64,000 bases of DNA, from contig JAEZIN010000029.1 of the NCBI GenBank assembly GCA_023436585.1, forward strand, positions 1-64,000, given 5' to 3'. The stretch comes from Bacillota bacterium. GTDB lineage: Bacteria; Bacillota; Clostridia; Christensenellales; Aristaeellaceae. Below the pieces are notes generated by a model. The model saw only the letters and a list, made by a program, of their open reading frames with translations. It was not told the DNA's origin and ran no database searches. Each line of letters begins with the position of its first letter. Position 1 is the stretch's first letter. Positions 16,006 to 23,974 of the stretch are shown here, one piece after another. Position numbers and translations under genes: made by a program.

Positions 16006-16338
16006 ATGTTTGGAGACAGTGTGTCCAAGGTGGAAAAGCTGATTGAAAAAAAGAAGGATGCCGAGCTTGTCAAGCTGGCGGGCAGCAAGGATGAAAAGGT
16101 ACGCCTGGCGGCCATCGCGGGGTTGGGAAAGGTTCAGGGCGAGGCATCCTATAATGCGCTGGTGACGTTGCTGCGCAGCACGGAGGCGGCCATCCGCGCC
16201 GCGGTGGCAAGCGCTATGGCGGAGTATGGCGATCCCAAGCTTCGCGCTCATCTGGAGCATCTCCTAAAGAGCGAAACGGATTCAAGCGTCATCACCGCGC
16301 TGCATAACGCACTGGCGAAAATAAAAGGGAAAAACTAA
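16006..16338 (+). CDS. Small HEAT-repeat protein
   Basis: A 110-residue cytoplasmic protein made of about three HEAT/PBS-lyase-type helical repeats ('KDEKVRLAAIAGLGKVQG', 'TEAAIRAAVASAMAEYGD', 'TDSSVITALHNALAKI'). Such repeats form protein-binding solenoids; no enzymatic residues are visible. The ATG at 16006 has GGAGG upstream, and an own promoter and terminator flank it, so it is a single-gene unit. Partner unknown. Confidence 0.82.
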   Translation: MFGDSVSKVEKLIEKKKDAELVKLAGSKDEKVRLAAIAGLGKVQGEASYNALVTLLRSTEAAIRAAVASAMAEYGDPKLRAHLEHLLKSETDSSVITALHNALAKIKGKN

Positions 16339-16361
16339 ATATTGCAGCAAGAATGAATACT

Positions 16362-16403
16362 GCCCCTCGCCTTTATTTGTCAGGCGAAGGGCGGTGTTTT
16401 TTT
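16362..16403 (+). terminator. Terminator of the HEAT-repeat gene
   Basis: A stem of ten pairs with one mismatch (arms 16362-16372 and 16382-16392) is followed by a run of seven T ending at 16403. Confidence 0.8.
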
Positions 16404-16423
16404 CATTGATAGTACAGGGATTG

Positions 16424-16470
16424 CAAAGGGATATCATCCCTTTGCCGGGGTCCAGGGGCGGCGCCCCTGG
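16424..16470 (-). repeat. Double-palindrome repeat, copy F1, abutting the nagB stop codon
   Basis: Read in the nagB direction it gives CCAGGGGCG/CGCCCCTGG, a short ACCCCG linker, then CAAAGGGAT/ATCCCTTTG. The first arm starts directly after the TAA of nagB. Related copies are at 26958-27005, 47322-47372 and 61504-61564. It may end or protect the transcript; there is no clear T-run. Confidence 0.75.
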
Positions 16471-17196
16471 TTACAGCAGCCCGGCGGCAGCGCGGTCCAG
16501 CAGGAAGATGACGTCGCGGTGGGTGCGCAGTATGGAGGCCTGAACCTGGGGGTTCACATCCTCCCGGATGGCCCGGCGGATAGCCTGCGCCTTGTCTTGG
16601 CCGGTGGCGATCAAGAGCACGCGCTGCGCGTTCATGATGCTTCCGACGCCAAGGCTCACGGCCTGCCTGGGCACATCTTCCCCGGGGCCGAAGAAGCGGC
16701 GGTTGGCCTCGATGGTGCTCTCGGTGAGGTTCACCACATGGCAGCCATACACAAACTGCTCGTGGGGCTCATTGAAGCCGATATGGCCGTTGCGGCCGAT
16801 GCCAAGCAGCTGCAGGTCGATGCCCCCGGCGCGGGAGATGGCGGTGTCGTAATCGCTGCATTCCCGCTGCAGGTTCCGGGCGCTGCCATCGGGGATATGT
16901 ATGTTTTCGCGCCGGATGTTCACCTTGGAAAAGAGCTGTTCCTCCATAAAGGCGTGATAGCTGGCCGGGTGCGACGGTGGTATGCCCACATACTCATCCA
17001 GGTTGAAGGTGATTGTTTTTGAAAAATCAACCGTGCCCTCTTTATGCCACGCAATCAGCTGCTGATAAGTGGGCACGGGGGAGGAACCGGTAGCCAGCCC
17101 CAGCACGCTGTCCGGTTTTTGCATGACTTGCGCGGCAATCAGTATGGCGGCAGCCTTTCCTACTTGGGCGGCTGAATCGTGCAAATGGATCTGCAT
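16471..17196 (-). CDS. nagB: Glucosamine-6-phosphate deaminase
   Basis: A 241-residue NagB, which converts glucosamine-6-phosphate to fructose-6-phosphate and ammonia and feeds amino sugars into glycolysis. Family motifs: 'VLGLATGSSPVPTY' (phosphate loop), 'TFNLDEYVG' with Asp67, and 'LGIGRNGHIGFNEP' with His138. It is monocistronic: its own consensus promoter lies at 17293-17321 and an inverted repeat (17244-17265) in the leader may be an operator. No nagA is nearby in the window. Confidence 0.95.
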   Translation of the reverse strand: MQIHLHDSAAQVGKAAAILIAAQVMQKPDSVLGLATGSSPVPTYQQLIAWHKEGTVDFSKTITFNLDEYVGIPPSHPASYHAFMEEQLFSKVNIRRENIHIPDGSARNLQRECSDYDTAISRAGGIDLQLLGIGRNGHIGFNEPHEQFVYGCHVVNLTESTIEANRRFFGPGEDVPRQAVSLGVGSIMNAQRVLLIATGQDKAQAIRRAIREDVNPQVQASILRTHRDVIFLLDRAAAGLL

Positions 17197-17243
17197 GGAA
17201 TACCTCCGAAATACATGTATTATTGTTGTGAATCACGAAATCC

Positions 17244-17265
17244 TTGATATACAACAGAATATCAA
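17244..17265. promoter_or_regulatory. Candidate operator in the nagB leader
   Basis: TTGATAT (17244-17250) and ATATCAA (17259-17265) are exact inverse complements with an 8-base spacer, between the predicted transcription start (about 17286) and the start codon. A second short repeat TGGTT/AACCA lies at 17266-17279. A GntR-type amino-sugar repressor is a reasonable guess, but no regulator gene is adjacent. Confidence 0.4.
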
Positions 17266-17292
17266 TGGTTTATGAACCAATTGTCCTATTAC

Positions 17293-17321
17293 ATTATAAT
17301 TGCGCGGACAATATGTGTCAA
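17293..17321 (-). promoter_or_regulatory. nagB: Consensus sigma-A promoter of nagB
   Basis: On the minus strand TTGACA (17321-17316), exactly 17 bases, TATAAT (17298-17293): a full consensus match. Confidence 0.92.
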
Positions 17322-17332
17322 TGCAGAGCAAC

Positions 17333-17364
17333 AAAAAAACCGCCGGAGCGATGGCTCCAGCGGC
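17333..17364 (-). terminator. Terminator of the liv operon
   Basis: On the minus strand an interrupted GC-rich stem (GCCGCTGGAGC with GCTCCGGCGG) at 17364-17340 is followed by a run of T to 17333. It lies just upstream of the nagB promoter. Confidence 0.85.
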
Positions 17365-17378
17365 AACTTTTTCATTAC

Positions 17379-18083
17379 TCAGGCTCCCAAATACGCTTTC
17401 CTCACCCGGTCATCTTCCATCAAATCTGAGGCCTTGCCGGACATGGCGATGGTGCCGGTCTCCAGCACATACGCACGGCTGGAAACGGAAAGCGCCACCT
17501 TTGCGTTCTGCTCCACCAGCAGTATGGTAATGCCGCGCTCGTGCAGCGACTGTATGATGCGGAAGATTTCTTTGACCAGGATGGGGGAAAGGCCCATGGA
17601 GGGCTCATCCATCAGCAGGATTTTGGGGTTGGTCATCAGCGCCCGGCCGGTGGCCAGCATCTGTTGCTCGCCGCCGGACAGCGTTCCTGCGATCTGCCGC
17701 GCGCGCTCCTTCAGGCGGGGAAAGCTCTTAAACACTTCCTCCATGTTCTTGCTGACCTGATCCTTGTTATCCAGCACATAGGCGCCCATTTTCAGGTTTT
17801 CCATTACCGTCATGCGGGCGAACACATGGCGGCCCTCCGGTACGTGGGCCATGCCCAGGTTGATGATCTTGTAGGGCTCAGTGGCCCGCAAATTCGTTTT
17901 GCCCAAGCTGATTTCGCCGGATGTGGCCTTGATCAATCCCGATATGGTGTGCAGGATGGTGGTCTTGCCCGCTCCGTTGGCGCCAATGAGGGACACAATC
18001 TCCCCTTCATTTACCTCCAGGGAAACGCCCTTGATGGCGTGGATGGCTCCGTAATGCACATGCAGGTCTTTTACGCTCAGCAT
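17379..18083 (-). CDS. livF: Branched-chain amino acid ABC transporter ATPase LivF
   Basis: A 234-residue ATPase with Walker A 'GANGAGKT' (34-41), signature 'LSGGE' (135-139) and Walker B 'ILLMDEPSMGLSP' (Glu160). 'HVPEGRHVFARMTVMENLKM' is diagnostic for LivF. It is the last gene of livJHMGF on this strand, 14 bases after livG, and is followed by a strong terminator. With LivG it powers uptake of leucine, isoleucine and valine. Confidence 0.93.
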   Translation of the reverse strand: MLSVKDLHVHYGAIHAIKGVSLEVNEGEIVSLIGANGAGKTTILHTISGLIKATSGEISLGKTNLRATEPYKIINLGMAHVPEGRHVFARMTVMENLKMGAYVLDNKDQVSKNMEEVFKSFPRLKERARQIAGTLSGGEQQMLATGRALMTNPKILLMDEPSMGLSPILVKEIFRIIQSLHERGITILLVEQNAKVALSVSSRAYVLETGTIAMSGKASDLMEDDRVRKAYLGA

Positions 18084-18097
18084 TTTGTGAACCCCTC

Positions 18098-18862
18098 CTA
18101 TTCGCCAAGATAAGCGGCGATGACTTTGGGATTGTGTGCGATTTCGTCGGGTATGCCGTGGGCGATGATCTCGCCGTAGTCGATGACGACAATGCGCTCA
18201 CAAATGTTCATGACCAGGCTCATGTCATGCTCAATCAAAAGAATGCTGATGGGGAACTTCTTGCGGATTACGTTGATGCACGAAAGCAGCTCCGCCGTTT
18301 CCGTGGGGTTCATGCCGGCCGCCGGCTCATCCAGCAGCAGCATCTTGGCGTTGGTGGCCAGGGCCCTGGCAATCTCCAGCTTGCGCTGCTGGCCATAGGG
18401 CAGATTTTCCGCATTCCAGCCCGCCTTGTCCTGCAGATTGAACACGGAAAGCAGCTCCATGGCGCTGTCGCGAATCTGCTTTTCTTCCTTCCAGAAGCTG
18501 GCCGTCCGCAAAAGGGACCCCAGCAGGCCGTATTTCAGCCGCCCGGTATAGGAAATGAGCACGTTCTCCAGCACCGTCATCTTTTTGAACAGGCGGATAT
18601 TCTGAAACGTGCGGGCGATACCGGCGTTTACCATCTCGTATGTCTTTTTACCGTTCATTCTGCGCCCGCCAAGATAAATGGAGCCTTCCGTCGGCTTGTA
18701 AACGCCCGTAAGAAGATTGAATACGGTGGTCTTGCCGGCACCGTTGGGCCCGATGAGACCCACCAGCTCACCCTCGTTGATTTCCAGGTTGAAGTGATTC
18801 ACGGCTTTCAGCCCGCCAAAGGCGATGCCCAGATTGGTCGCTTTCAAAAGTGGTTCAGCCAT
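18098..18862 (-). CDS. livG: Branched-chain amino acid ABC transporter ATPase LivG
   Basis: A 254-residue ATPase with Walker A 'GPNGAGKT' (38-45), the LivG-specific 'GIARTFQNIRLFKKMTVLENV', the signature variant 'LPYGQQRKLEIARAL' and Walker B 'MLLLDEPAAGMNP'. It forms the ATPase heterodimer with LivF. Only 3 bases separate it from livM, so the genes are translationally coupled. Confidence 0.93.
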   Translation of the reverse strand: MAEPLLKATNLGIAFGGLKAVNHFNLEINEGELVGLIGPNGAGKTTVFNLLTGVYKPTEGSIYLGGRRMNGKKTYEMVNAGIARTFQNIRLFKKMTVLENVLISYTGRLKYGLLGSLLRTASFWKEEKQIRDSAMELLSVFNLQDKAGWNAENLPYGQQRKLEIARALATNAKMLLLDEPAAGMNPTETAELLSCINVIRKKFPISILLIEHDMSLVMNICERIVVIDYGEIIAHGIPDEIAHNPKVIAAYLGE

Positions 18863-18865
18863 GGG

Positions 18866-19924
18866 TCAGTCGCCTCCTTTTACAGCGGGCTGTTTTTGTT
18901 TGGGGGAAAACAGTCGTAAGCCTTTGCGGATTACCCTGTAAAGGCTGAATTCGTAATTGCCGCACAGGCCGATGGGCCTAAAGATCATGACGATAACCAG
19001 CACCACCGAATAGACCAGCATGCGATATTCGGCAAAGGCGCGCAACAGCTCGGGGAGGATGGACAGCGCGATGGCGGCGATGACCGAGCCTGTCAGGGAA
19101 CCCATGCCGCCCAGCACCACCATGATGACGTATTCTGTAGATTTCAAGAAACCGAAGTCGCTGGGCTGGAGGGTACCGGTGCCCCGGTGGGCGAATATCG
19201 CGCCGGCAACGCCCGCGAAGAAGGCGGAAACGGTGAAGGTGAGCACTTTATAAAACGTGGTGTTCACGGCTACACTGGAAGCCGCGATGTCATCCTCACG
19301 GATGGCCATGATGGCGCGGCCGAACTTGCTGCGGACGAACGCAAATATCAGCCCCACGCACACTACGGCGATCCAAAAGACAACATACATATTGTTCATT
19401 CGCATGATCCCAATAAGCGGCTGTCCCGCAGAGCCTTGAGCCAGCCCCTTGCCGCCGGCAAACTTCAGGTTCTGTATTACCACGCGTATAATTTCGCCGA
19501 AGCCCAGGGTGATGATGGCCAGGTAATCGCCCCGGAGCCGAAGCGCCGGGATGCCCACGATCAGGCCGAACAAGGCGGCCATCAGCGCGCCGCCCAGAAG
19601 GCCGATGAAAAACTGGATCAGGGGATCAATCGGGGCTATGCTGCCCACTTTTACGGCAGCGCCTATCGCTTTGGTAATCAGGCCCGAGGTGTACGCGCCT
19701 ATGGCCATAAAACCGGCGTGCCCCAGGGCGATCTGGCCCAGGAAGCCGGTGGCCAGGTTCAGGGATGTCACCATGATGATGGCGAACAGGCATTGCACCA
19801 AAATGCCCCGGATATAGCTGTCGATGACGCCCTGGGTATCCAGCACCCAAAGCGCCAGGCAGAGCACCGCCAAGCCGGCAAGGCTTGTAAGCAGCCCAAC
19901 AAAACTTTCCTTGCGTCTTGCCAT
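18866..19924 (-). CDS. livM: Branched-chain amino acid ABC transporter permease LivM
   Basis: A 352-residue membrane protein with about nine to ten spans. 'LRLRGDYLAIITLGFGEIIR' and 'GRAIMAIREDDIAASSVAVN' are the LivM-type permease and coupling-loop motifs. The C-terminal tail is somewhat longer than usual ('RKGLRLFSPKQKQPAVKGGD'). It lies 8 bases after livH in the operon. Confidence 0.93.
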   Translation of the reverse strand: MARRKESFVGLLTSLAGLAVLCLALWVLDTQGVIDSYIRGILVQCLFAIIMVTSLNLATGFLGQIALGHAGFMAIGAYTSGLITKAIGAAVKVGSIAPIDPLIQFFIGLLGGALMAALFGLIVGIPALRLRGDYLAIITLGFGEIIRVVIQNLKFAGGKGLAQGSAGQPLIGIMRMNNMYVVFWIAVVCVGLIFAFVRSKFGRAIMAIREDDIAASSVAVNTTFYKVLTFTVSAFFAGVAGAIFAHRGTGTLQPSDFGFLKSTEYVIMVVLGGMGSLTGSVIAAIALSILPELLRAFAEYRMLVYSVVLVIVMIFRPIGLCGNYEFSLYRVIRKGLRLFSPKQKQPAVKGGD

Positions 19925-19932
19925 ACTGCCAC

Positions 19933-20898
19933 CTACACTTTCTCGCCGACATTCTTGCCCAGAATGCCGGCCGGCTTTACCAGTAGGACGATGATCAAAA
20001 TGCTGAACACGATGGCATCGGAGAAGGCCGATGTAATGATGCCGCCCGTCAGGTCCTTGATGTAGGCCTTAGAAAGGCTCTCCACCAGGCCGATGACGAT
20101 ACCGCCCAGCATGGCGCCGGGGATGATGCCGATGCCGCCCAATACCGCGGCCACGAAAGCCTTCAGGCCCAGCATGGAGCCCATGGTGTTGGTAATGGAG
20201 GGATACTGGGCCGCATACATCAGCGAAGCCACGCCGGCCAATCCCGCGCCGATGGCGAAGGTCAGCGAAATGGTGCGGTTGACGTTGATGCCCATCAGGA
20301 ACGCGGCATTCTTGTCCTCCGAAACGGCCCGCATGGCCTGGCCGCTCTTTGTATATTTCACAAACAGGAACAGTGCCACCATCATCGTGACGCCGATCAG
20401 TATGGTCAATACCGTATTGGCGTCCAGCGTGAACAGCACGGGCGGCTGCGCCACGCCGTCACCCGAACCGTAAAAGCGGATCGGGGCAAGGGTAAACAAA
20501 GTCTTTACCTGCTTGGGGTTCGCACCGAAAAACACCTGGGCCAGATTCTCCAAAAAGAGGCTCATGGCGATGGCTGTGATGAGGGTGGACATCTTGGTGC
20601 CCCGTTTCCTCACCGGGCTGTAGGCCAGCTTCTCCACCAGCACGCCCACGACAGCGCAGACAATCACCGCGGCGGTAACTGCCAGCCATGCGGGCATACC
20701 AATGGAAATCATCAGGGGCACGGTAAATACCAGGGCATACCCGCCCACCATGATAAAATCACCATGGGCGAAATTGATCAGCCGGATGATCCCGTAGACC
20801 ATGGTATAGCCCAGCGCTACCAGCGCGTAGATACTGCCCACGCGCAAGCCATTGATGGTCTGTTGGATGAAAAGCATCAGCCCATCCATGCTTGACAT
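19933..20898 (-). CDS. livH: Branched-chain amino acid ABC transporter permease LivH
   Basis: A 321-residue membrane protein of the LivH family. It opens with 'QTINGLRVGSIYALVALGYT' and 'GIIRLINFAHGDFIMVGGY', both diagnostic, and carries the coupling loop 'SGQAMRAVSEDKNAAFLMGI'. It is separated from livJ by 161 bases that contain a strong hairpin, so the membrane genes are probably expressed below livJ. Confidence 0.93.
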   Translation of the reverse strand: MSSMDGLMLFIQQTINGLRVGSIYALVALGYTMVYGIIRLINFAHGDFIMVGGYALVFTVPLMISIGMPAWLAVTAAVIVCAVVGVLVEKLAYSPVRKRGTKMSTLITAIAMSLFLENLAQVFFGANPKQVKTLFTLAPIRFYGSGDGVAQPPVLFTLDANTVLTILIGVTMMVALFLFVKYTKSGQAMRAVSEDKNAAFLMGINVNRTISLTFAIGAGLAGVASLMYAAQYPSITNTMGSMLGLKAFVAAVLGGIGIIPGAMLGGIVIGLVESLSKAYIKDLTGGIITSAFSDAIVFSILIIVLLVKPAGILGKNVGEKV

Positions 20899-20950
20899 CT
20901 TCCTCTCTTCAGAAAAATAGCTTCCTATATGATATCAGAAAAATAGCAAA

Positions 20951-20985
20951 AAGACAAAAGGGGGGCGGACTTTTGGGTCCGCCCC
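20951..20985 (-). terminator. Hairpin between livJ and livH (partial terminator)
   Basis: On the minus strand GGGGCGGAC (20985-20977) pairs perfectly with GTCCGCCCC (20970-20962) and is followed by a T-rich tract. The downstream liv genes have no clear promoter of their own, so this looks like a partial terminator that raises the livJ to livHMGF ratio. Confidence 0.7.
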
Positions 20986-21059
20986 GTGTCCCGGGCACGC
21001 AGAAAAATCGATTCTTCCTGCCACGGCTGTAAGCGGTATGCCGGGTTATCGGCAACTGC

Positions 21060-22190
21060 TTAGATGTTCTTGTAGAACTTGGCGGTACCGTCGACCAGTT
21101 CAATGACGGGAGCAGCCTTGGCGGGGGTTCCGGTCTCATCCAGCGTGAAGGAGCCGGTGACGCCTTCAAAGCTCATGCCTGTCATGGCGGTGATGATGGC
21201 GGCGGTATCGTCGGTGCCGGCGGTCTCGATGGCCTTCTTGAGCATGTACACGGAGTCATAAGCCAGGGCGGCCAAGGCATTCAGGCTCTCGGCGCCGAAC
21301 ATGTCGGTGTAGGCCTTTACGAAGCCCTGAACCTTCTCGGAGGGATCATCGGCGGCATAGTGGTTGACGAAGTAGCTCTTGTTGTACAGCGTCTTGTCTT
21401 CCACCATGTTGGGGATGGTGCCATCCCAGCCGTCAGCGCCGGCAAAGTAACCGGTGAAGCCGGCATTGCGGGCCTGGGGCACGATGTTGGGGCCGACGGT
21501 GTCATAGTAGAAGGGGGCGAAGATCAGCTCGGCGCCGGAGGCGACGATGTTGGTCAACTGGGTGGTGAAGTCCGTGTCATGGACGCCGGCGGTGCTTTCT
21601 TCCGCTACGAGTTCCAGGCCCAGCGAGGCCGCCGCGGCTTTGAAGGACTCATACAGGCCGGCGGAGTAGGGATCGCCGGAAGCGTAGAGCACAGCTACCT
21701 TCTTCACGCCCAGGTCAACAGCCAGCTTGGCAGCGACTTCGCCCTGGAAGGAATCCTTGTAGCAGGCGCGGAATACGCCCGTCAGACCGTCGGTGACGGT
21801 GTCGGCGGTGGCGGTGGGGGTCAGAAGGAGCATGCCTTCATCCATGGCCAGCAGGCCAAGGCCCTGCGTTACGCCGGAGGTAACGGAACCGATGATGGCC
21901 TTCACGCCATCGGAAACCAGCTTGTTGAAGGCGTTGGCGCCTTCGGTGGAGTCACCCTTGTCATCCATGTGGGTGATTTCCAGGGGGCGGCCCAGCACAC
22001 CGCCGGCGGCGTTGATTTCTGCCACGGCCAGGTCAATGCCGTTGGATACTGCCTCGCCGTACGCGGCAAGGTCGCCGGTGTTGGGGGAGATGGCGCCGAT
22101 CTTGATGGGCGCGCTTTCGGCCATGGCCGGCAGGAAGACGGTCGTCAAAACCAGTGCAAGTACGGTCAGCAGGGACAGCATTTTCTTCAT
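21060..22190 (-). CDS. livJ: Branched-chain amino acid ABC transporter substrate-binding protein LivJ
   Basis: A 376-residue exported protein of the Peripla_BP_6 family ('IKIGAISPNTGDLAAYGEAV', 'VLGRPLEITHMDDKGDSTEG'). The signal peptide ends 'VFLPAMAESA' with an AxA-type site and no lipobox cysteine. The ATG at 22190 has GGGAGG upstream and a consensus promoter at 22308-22336; earlier in-frame starts would remove the signal peptide from the N-terminus. First gene of livJHMGF. Confidence 0.92.
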   Translation of the reverse strand: MKKMLSLLTVLALVLTTVFLPAMAESAPIKIGAISPNTGDLAAYGEAVSNGIDLAVAEINAAGGVLGRPLEITHMDDKGDSTEGANAFNKLVSDGVKAIIGSVTSGVTQGLGLLAMDEGMLLLTPTATADTVTDGLTGVFRACYKDSFQGEVAAKLAVDLGVKKVAVLYASGDPYSAGLYESFKAAAASLGLELVAEESTAGVHDTDFTTQLTNIVASGAELIFAPFYYDTVGPNIVPQARNAGFTGYFAGADGWDGTIPNMVEDKTLYNKSYFVNHYAADDPSEKVQGFVKAYTDMFGAESLNALAALAYDSVYMLKKAIETAGTDDTAAIITAMTGMSFEGVTGSFTLDETGTPAKAAPVIELVDGTAKFYKNI

Positions 22191-22307
22191 CAGGTGATTC
22201 CTCCCTTTAAATGGATTCCCGGGGCGGTTGACAGAGCCTTTGGTAAACCAAAAGCAACAGATCGAATGCAGACTACCGTCCTGCCATGCTCCATTGCTCG
22301 TGGTGAC

Positions 22308-22336
22308 ATTATAGCGCGTGCGTATGGGTGTGTCAA
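22308..22336 (-). promoter_or_regulatory. livJ: Consensus sigma-A promoter of livJ
   Basis: On the minus strand TTGACA (22336-22331), 17 bases, TATAAT (22313-22308): both hexamers match consensus. Confidence 0.92.
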
Positions 22337-22595
22337 TGCGTTTTGAATGCATATTTCCCCAATTATGCATTTCAACCCGGTCATACCGGTCAAAAAAACG
22401 AAAAAAATGCAATAGAATCATAACCTGATTCCTTTCTTCTGTAAAACGTTGGAAACATAATGCAATTTGCACATGTAAATCTACCGTTTTGGTAAAAATT
22501 GCAGTGAGGAAGACGGCACAGGCCTCCTACCAACATTTGGATGAAAAAATGGTGGCCATTGCTGCGTCAGGCCGGTGTGTTTTTACATTTTTATC

Positions 22596-22624
22596 TATAC
22601 AGACTGCCTGTCATGGGGTACAAT
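22596..22624 (+). promoter_or_regulatory. Probable promoter of the secreted-protein gene
   Basis: TATACA (22596-22601), 17-base spacer, TACAAT (22619-22624). The -10 is good, the -35 moderate. Confidence 0.4.
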
Positions 22625-22707
22625 AAAATAGGCTACATGTACGGATTGCCAAACAGGCATAAAGGCGGGTTTTTGTACCGTCATGCTGCAGGCATAAAGG
22701 AGCGGTT

Positions 22708-23913
22708 ATGAAGCGTTTGCACAGGGGGCTTGCCATCATACTGGCACTGGCATTCATGATGTCCGTACCTATTTATAGTATGGCTTCCGAAACGGATATG
22801 GGCGGGCTCACACTTAAGGAGCTGAACGATTGGGTTGCGCAGATCCTTTCCCAGGCCAGGGCGGCCGAGCCCCTTGTGTCGGGCGCGCAGGCAGTGTGGA
22901 CGGAGGACGGGTATGAGGTCGTGTACGATTTTGCCACCTTGTATCTGGATACGCCGGTGCTAACGGACTTAAGCGTTCTTAATGCCGTTACCGTAACGGA
23001 GTACGGTGTGGGGTGCCCCCGGGGGATAGGCATATCCGATACGCAGCAAATGCTGCTGTCCGCATATGCCAATGAAAACTTGGCGCTGCTGGGCAGCCCC
23101 GACTTCGCGGTGCTGTACCTGTCCGACAGCCTGCCGGAGGAGGTATTGTTGAGCCGGGCACAGCGGGATGGGCAGCAGCTGCAGACAGTGCAATATACCG
23201 TGCATGAACGCCTATCCGTAAATGAAGACATGTATACCGACTGCGGTCTTTTGTACAGCATAAACAACGGCTACATCACCGCCGTGCGGGCTTACGGTTT
23301 GTCCGTATCCATTACCCAGGCGGAGGCCGCGCAGAGGGTGGCGGAGGCTGCCGAGGTGCTTAAGGATCAATCCTATTTCGCCTATCCCCAAAGCAGCGTG
23401 GGTACGGACCTTGATCCCTTTGAGAGGGAGGACCTTCTCTTTTCCGGCCTTGACTTTCTGGGCCTGTCGCCGGAGACAGCCATCGAGGCGCTGGGCGCAT
23501 ATGAAACGGAGTCCTGGCTGCAGGACGACAATGGGGAATGGCTTCGCATCCTCCAGTGGCCCGCGGCCGAGATTACCTTTGTCTACAGCAAAGATAAAAC
23601 ATTCCGGCGCGTGGACACACTGGCCGTCAGCCGGCGCGGGCTCGAAGGCCCCCGCGGTGTGCAGGTGGGCGATACGCTTTCCAGTGTGCTGATGCGCTTC
23701 CGCCACAGTGAGGGAGAGTTTGAAGGCTCCGCCACTGAGGTTTTGTACGGGGACGGACAGACGCCGCCCTATGGCCTGGCGGAATATGATGCCGCCACAT
23801 CCACGCTGCGCTACGCCTTTTCGGTGGAAGGTGGCGGGGATGTGAAAACCGTGACACTGCACATGATCTTTGCGGATACCATGCTGTCGGAGATGTTTTT
23901 GTATTCCTGGTGA
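22708..23913 (+). CDS. Secreted protein of unknown function
   Basis: A 401-residue exported protein. The signal peptide spans about residues 1-27 ('LAFMMSVPIYSMAS'), and the rest is soluble with mixed alpha/beta character. I recognise no family. Near the C-terminus 'RGLEGPRGVQVGDTLSSVLM' resembles the start of the small 'G..v.DT...v' modules seen in Firmicute secreted proteins that measure or bind envelope material, but I cannot assign it. AAAGGAG stands 8 bases before the ATG. A repeat-protein gene follows after 61 bases in the same direction, so the two probably form an operon. Confidence 0.75.
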   Translation: MKRLHRGLAIILALAFMMSVPIYSMASETDMGGLTLKELNDWVAQILSQARAAEPLVSGAQAVWTEDGYEVVYDFATLYLDTPVLTDLSVLNAVTVTEYGVGCPRGIGISDTQQMLLSAYANENLALLGSPDFAVLYLSDSLPEEVLLSRAQRDGQQLQTVQYTVHERLSVNEDMYTDCGLLYSINNGYITAVRAYGLSVSITQAEAAQRVAEAAEVLKDQSYFAYPQSSVGTDLDPFEREDLLFSGLDFLGLSPETAIEALGAYETESWLQDDNGEWLRILQWPAAEITFVYSKDKTFRRVDTLAVSRRGLEGPRGVQVGDTLSSVLMRFRHSEGEFEGSATEVLYGDGQTPPYGLAEYDAATSTLRYAFSVEGGGDVKTVTLHMIFADTMLSEMFLYSW

Positions 23914-23974
23914 ATCCAAAACCATGCCCTGGACAAGCTCCCGCCATCCATAGAATCAGAAGGGAGAAAGCCTG

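Larger units (their letters stand above)
22191..22707. other. Divergent intergenic region between livJ and a secreted-protein gene
   Basis: This 517-base gap holds the livJ promoter (22308-22336) with a leader of about 110 bases, and a weaker promoter for the plus-strand gene (22596-22624). The livJ leader shows no T-box or attenuator I can recognise. The 22340-22590 stretch is AT-rich and carries no coding signal or repeat that I can identify. Confidence 0.55.

Noticed and set aside
22191..22301. T-box or leader attenuator for livJ
   Set aside because: The leader has no T-box core sequence and no terminator hairpin with a T-run.
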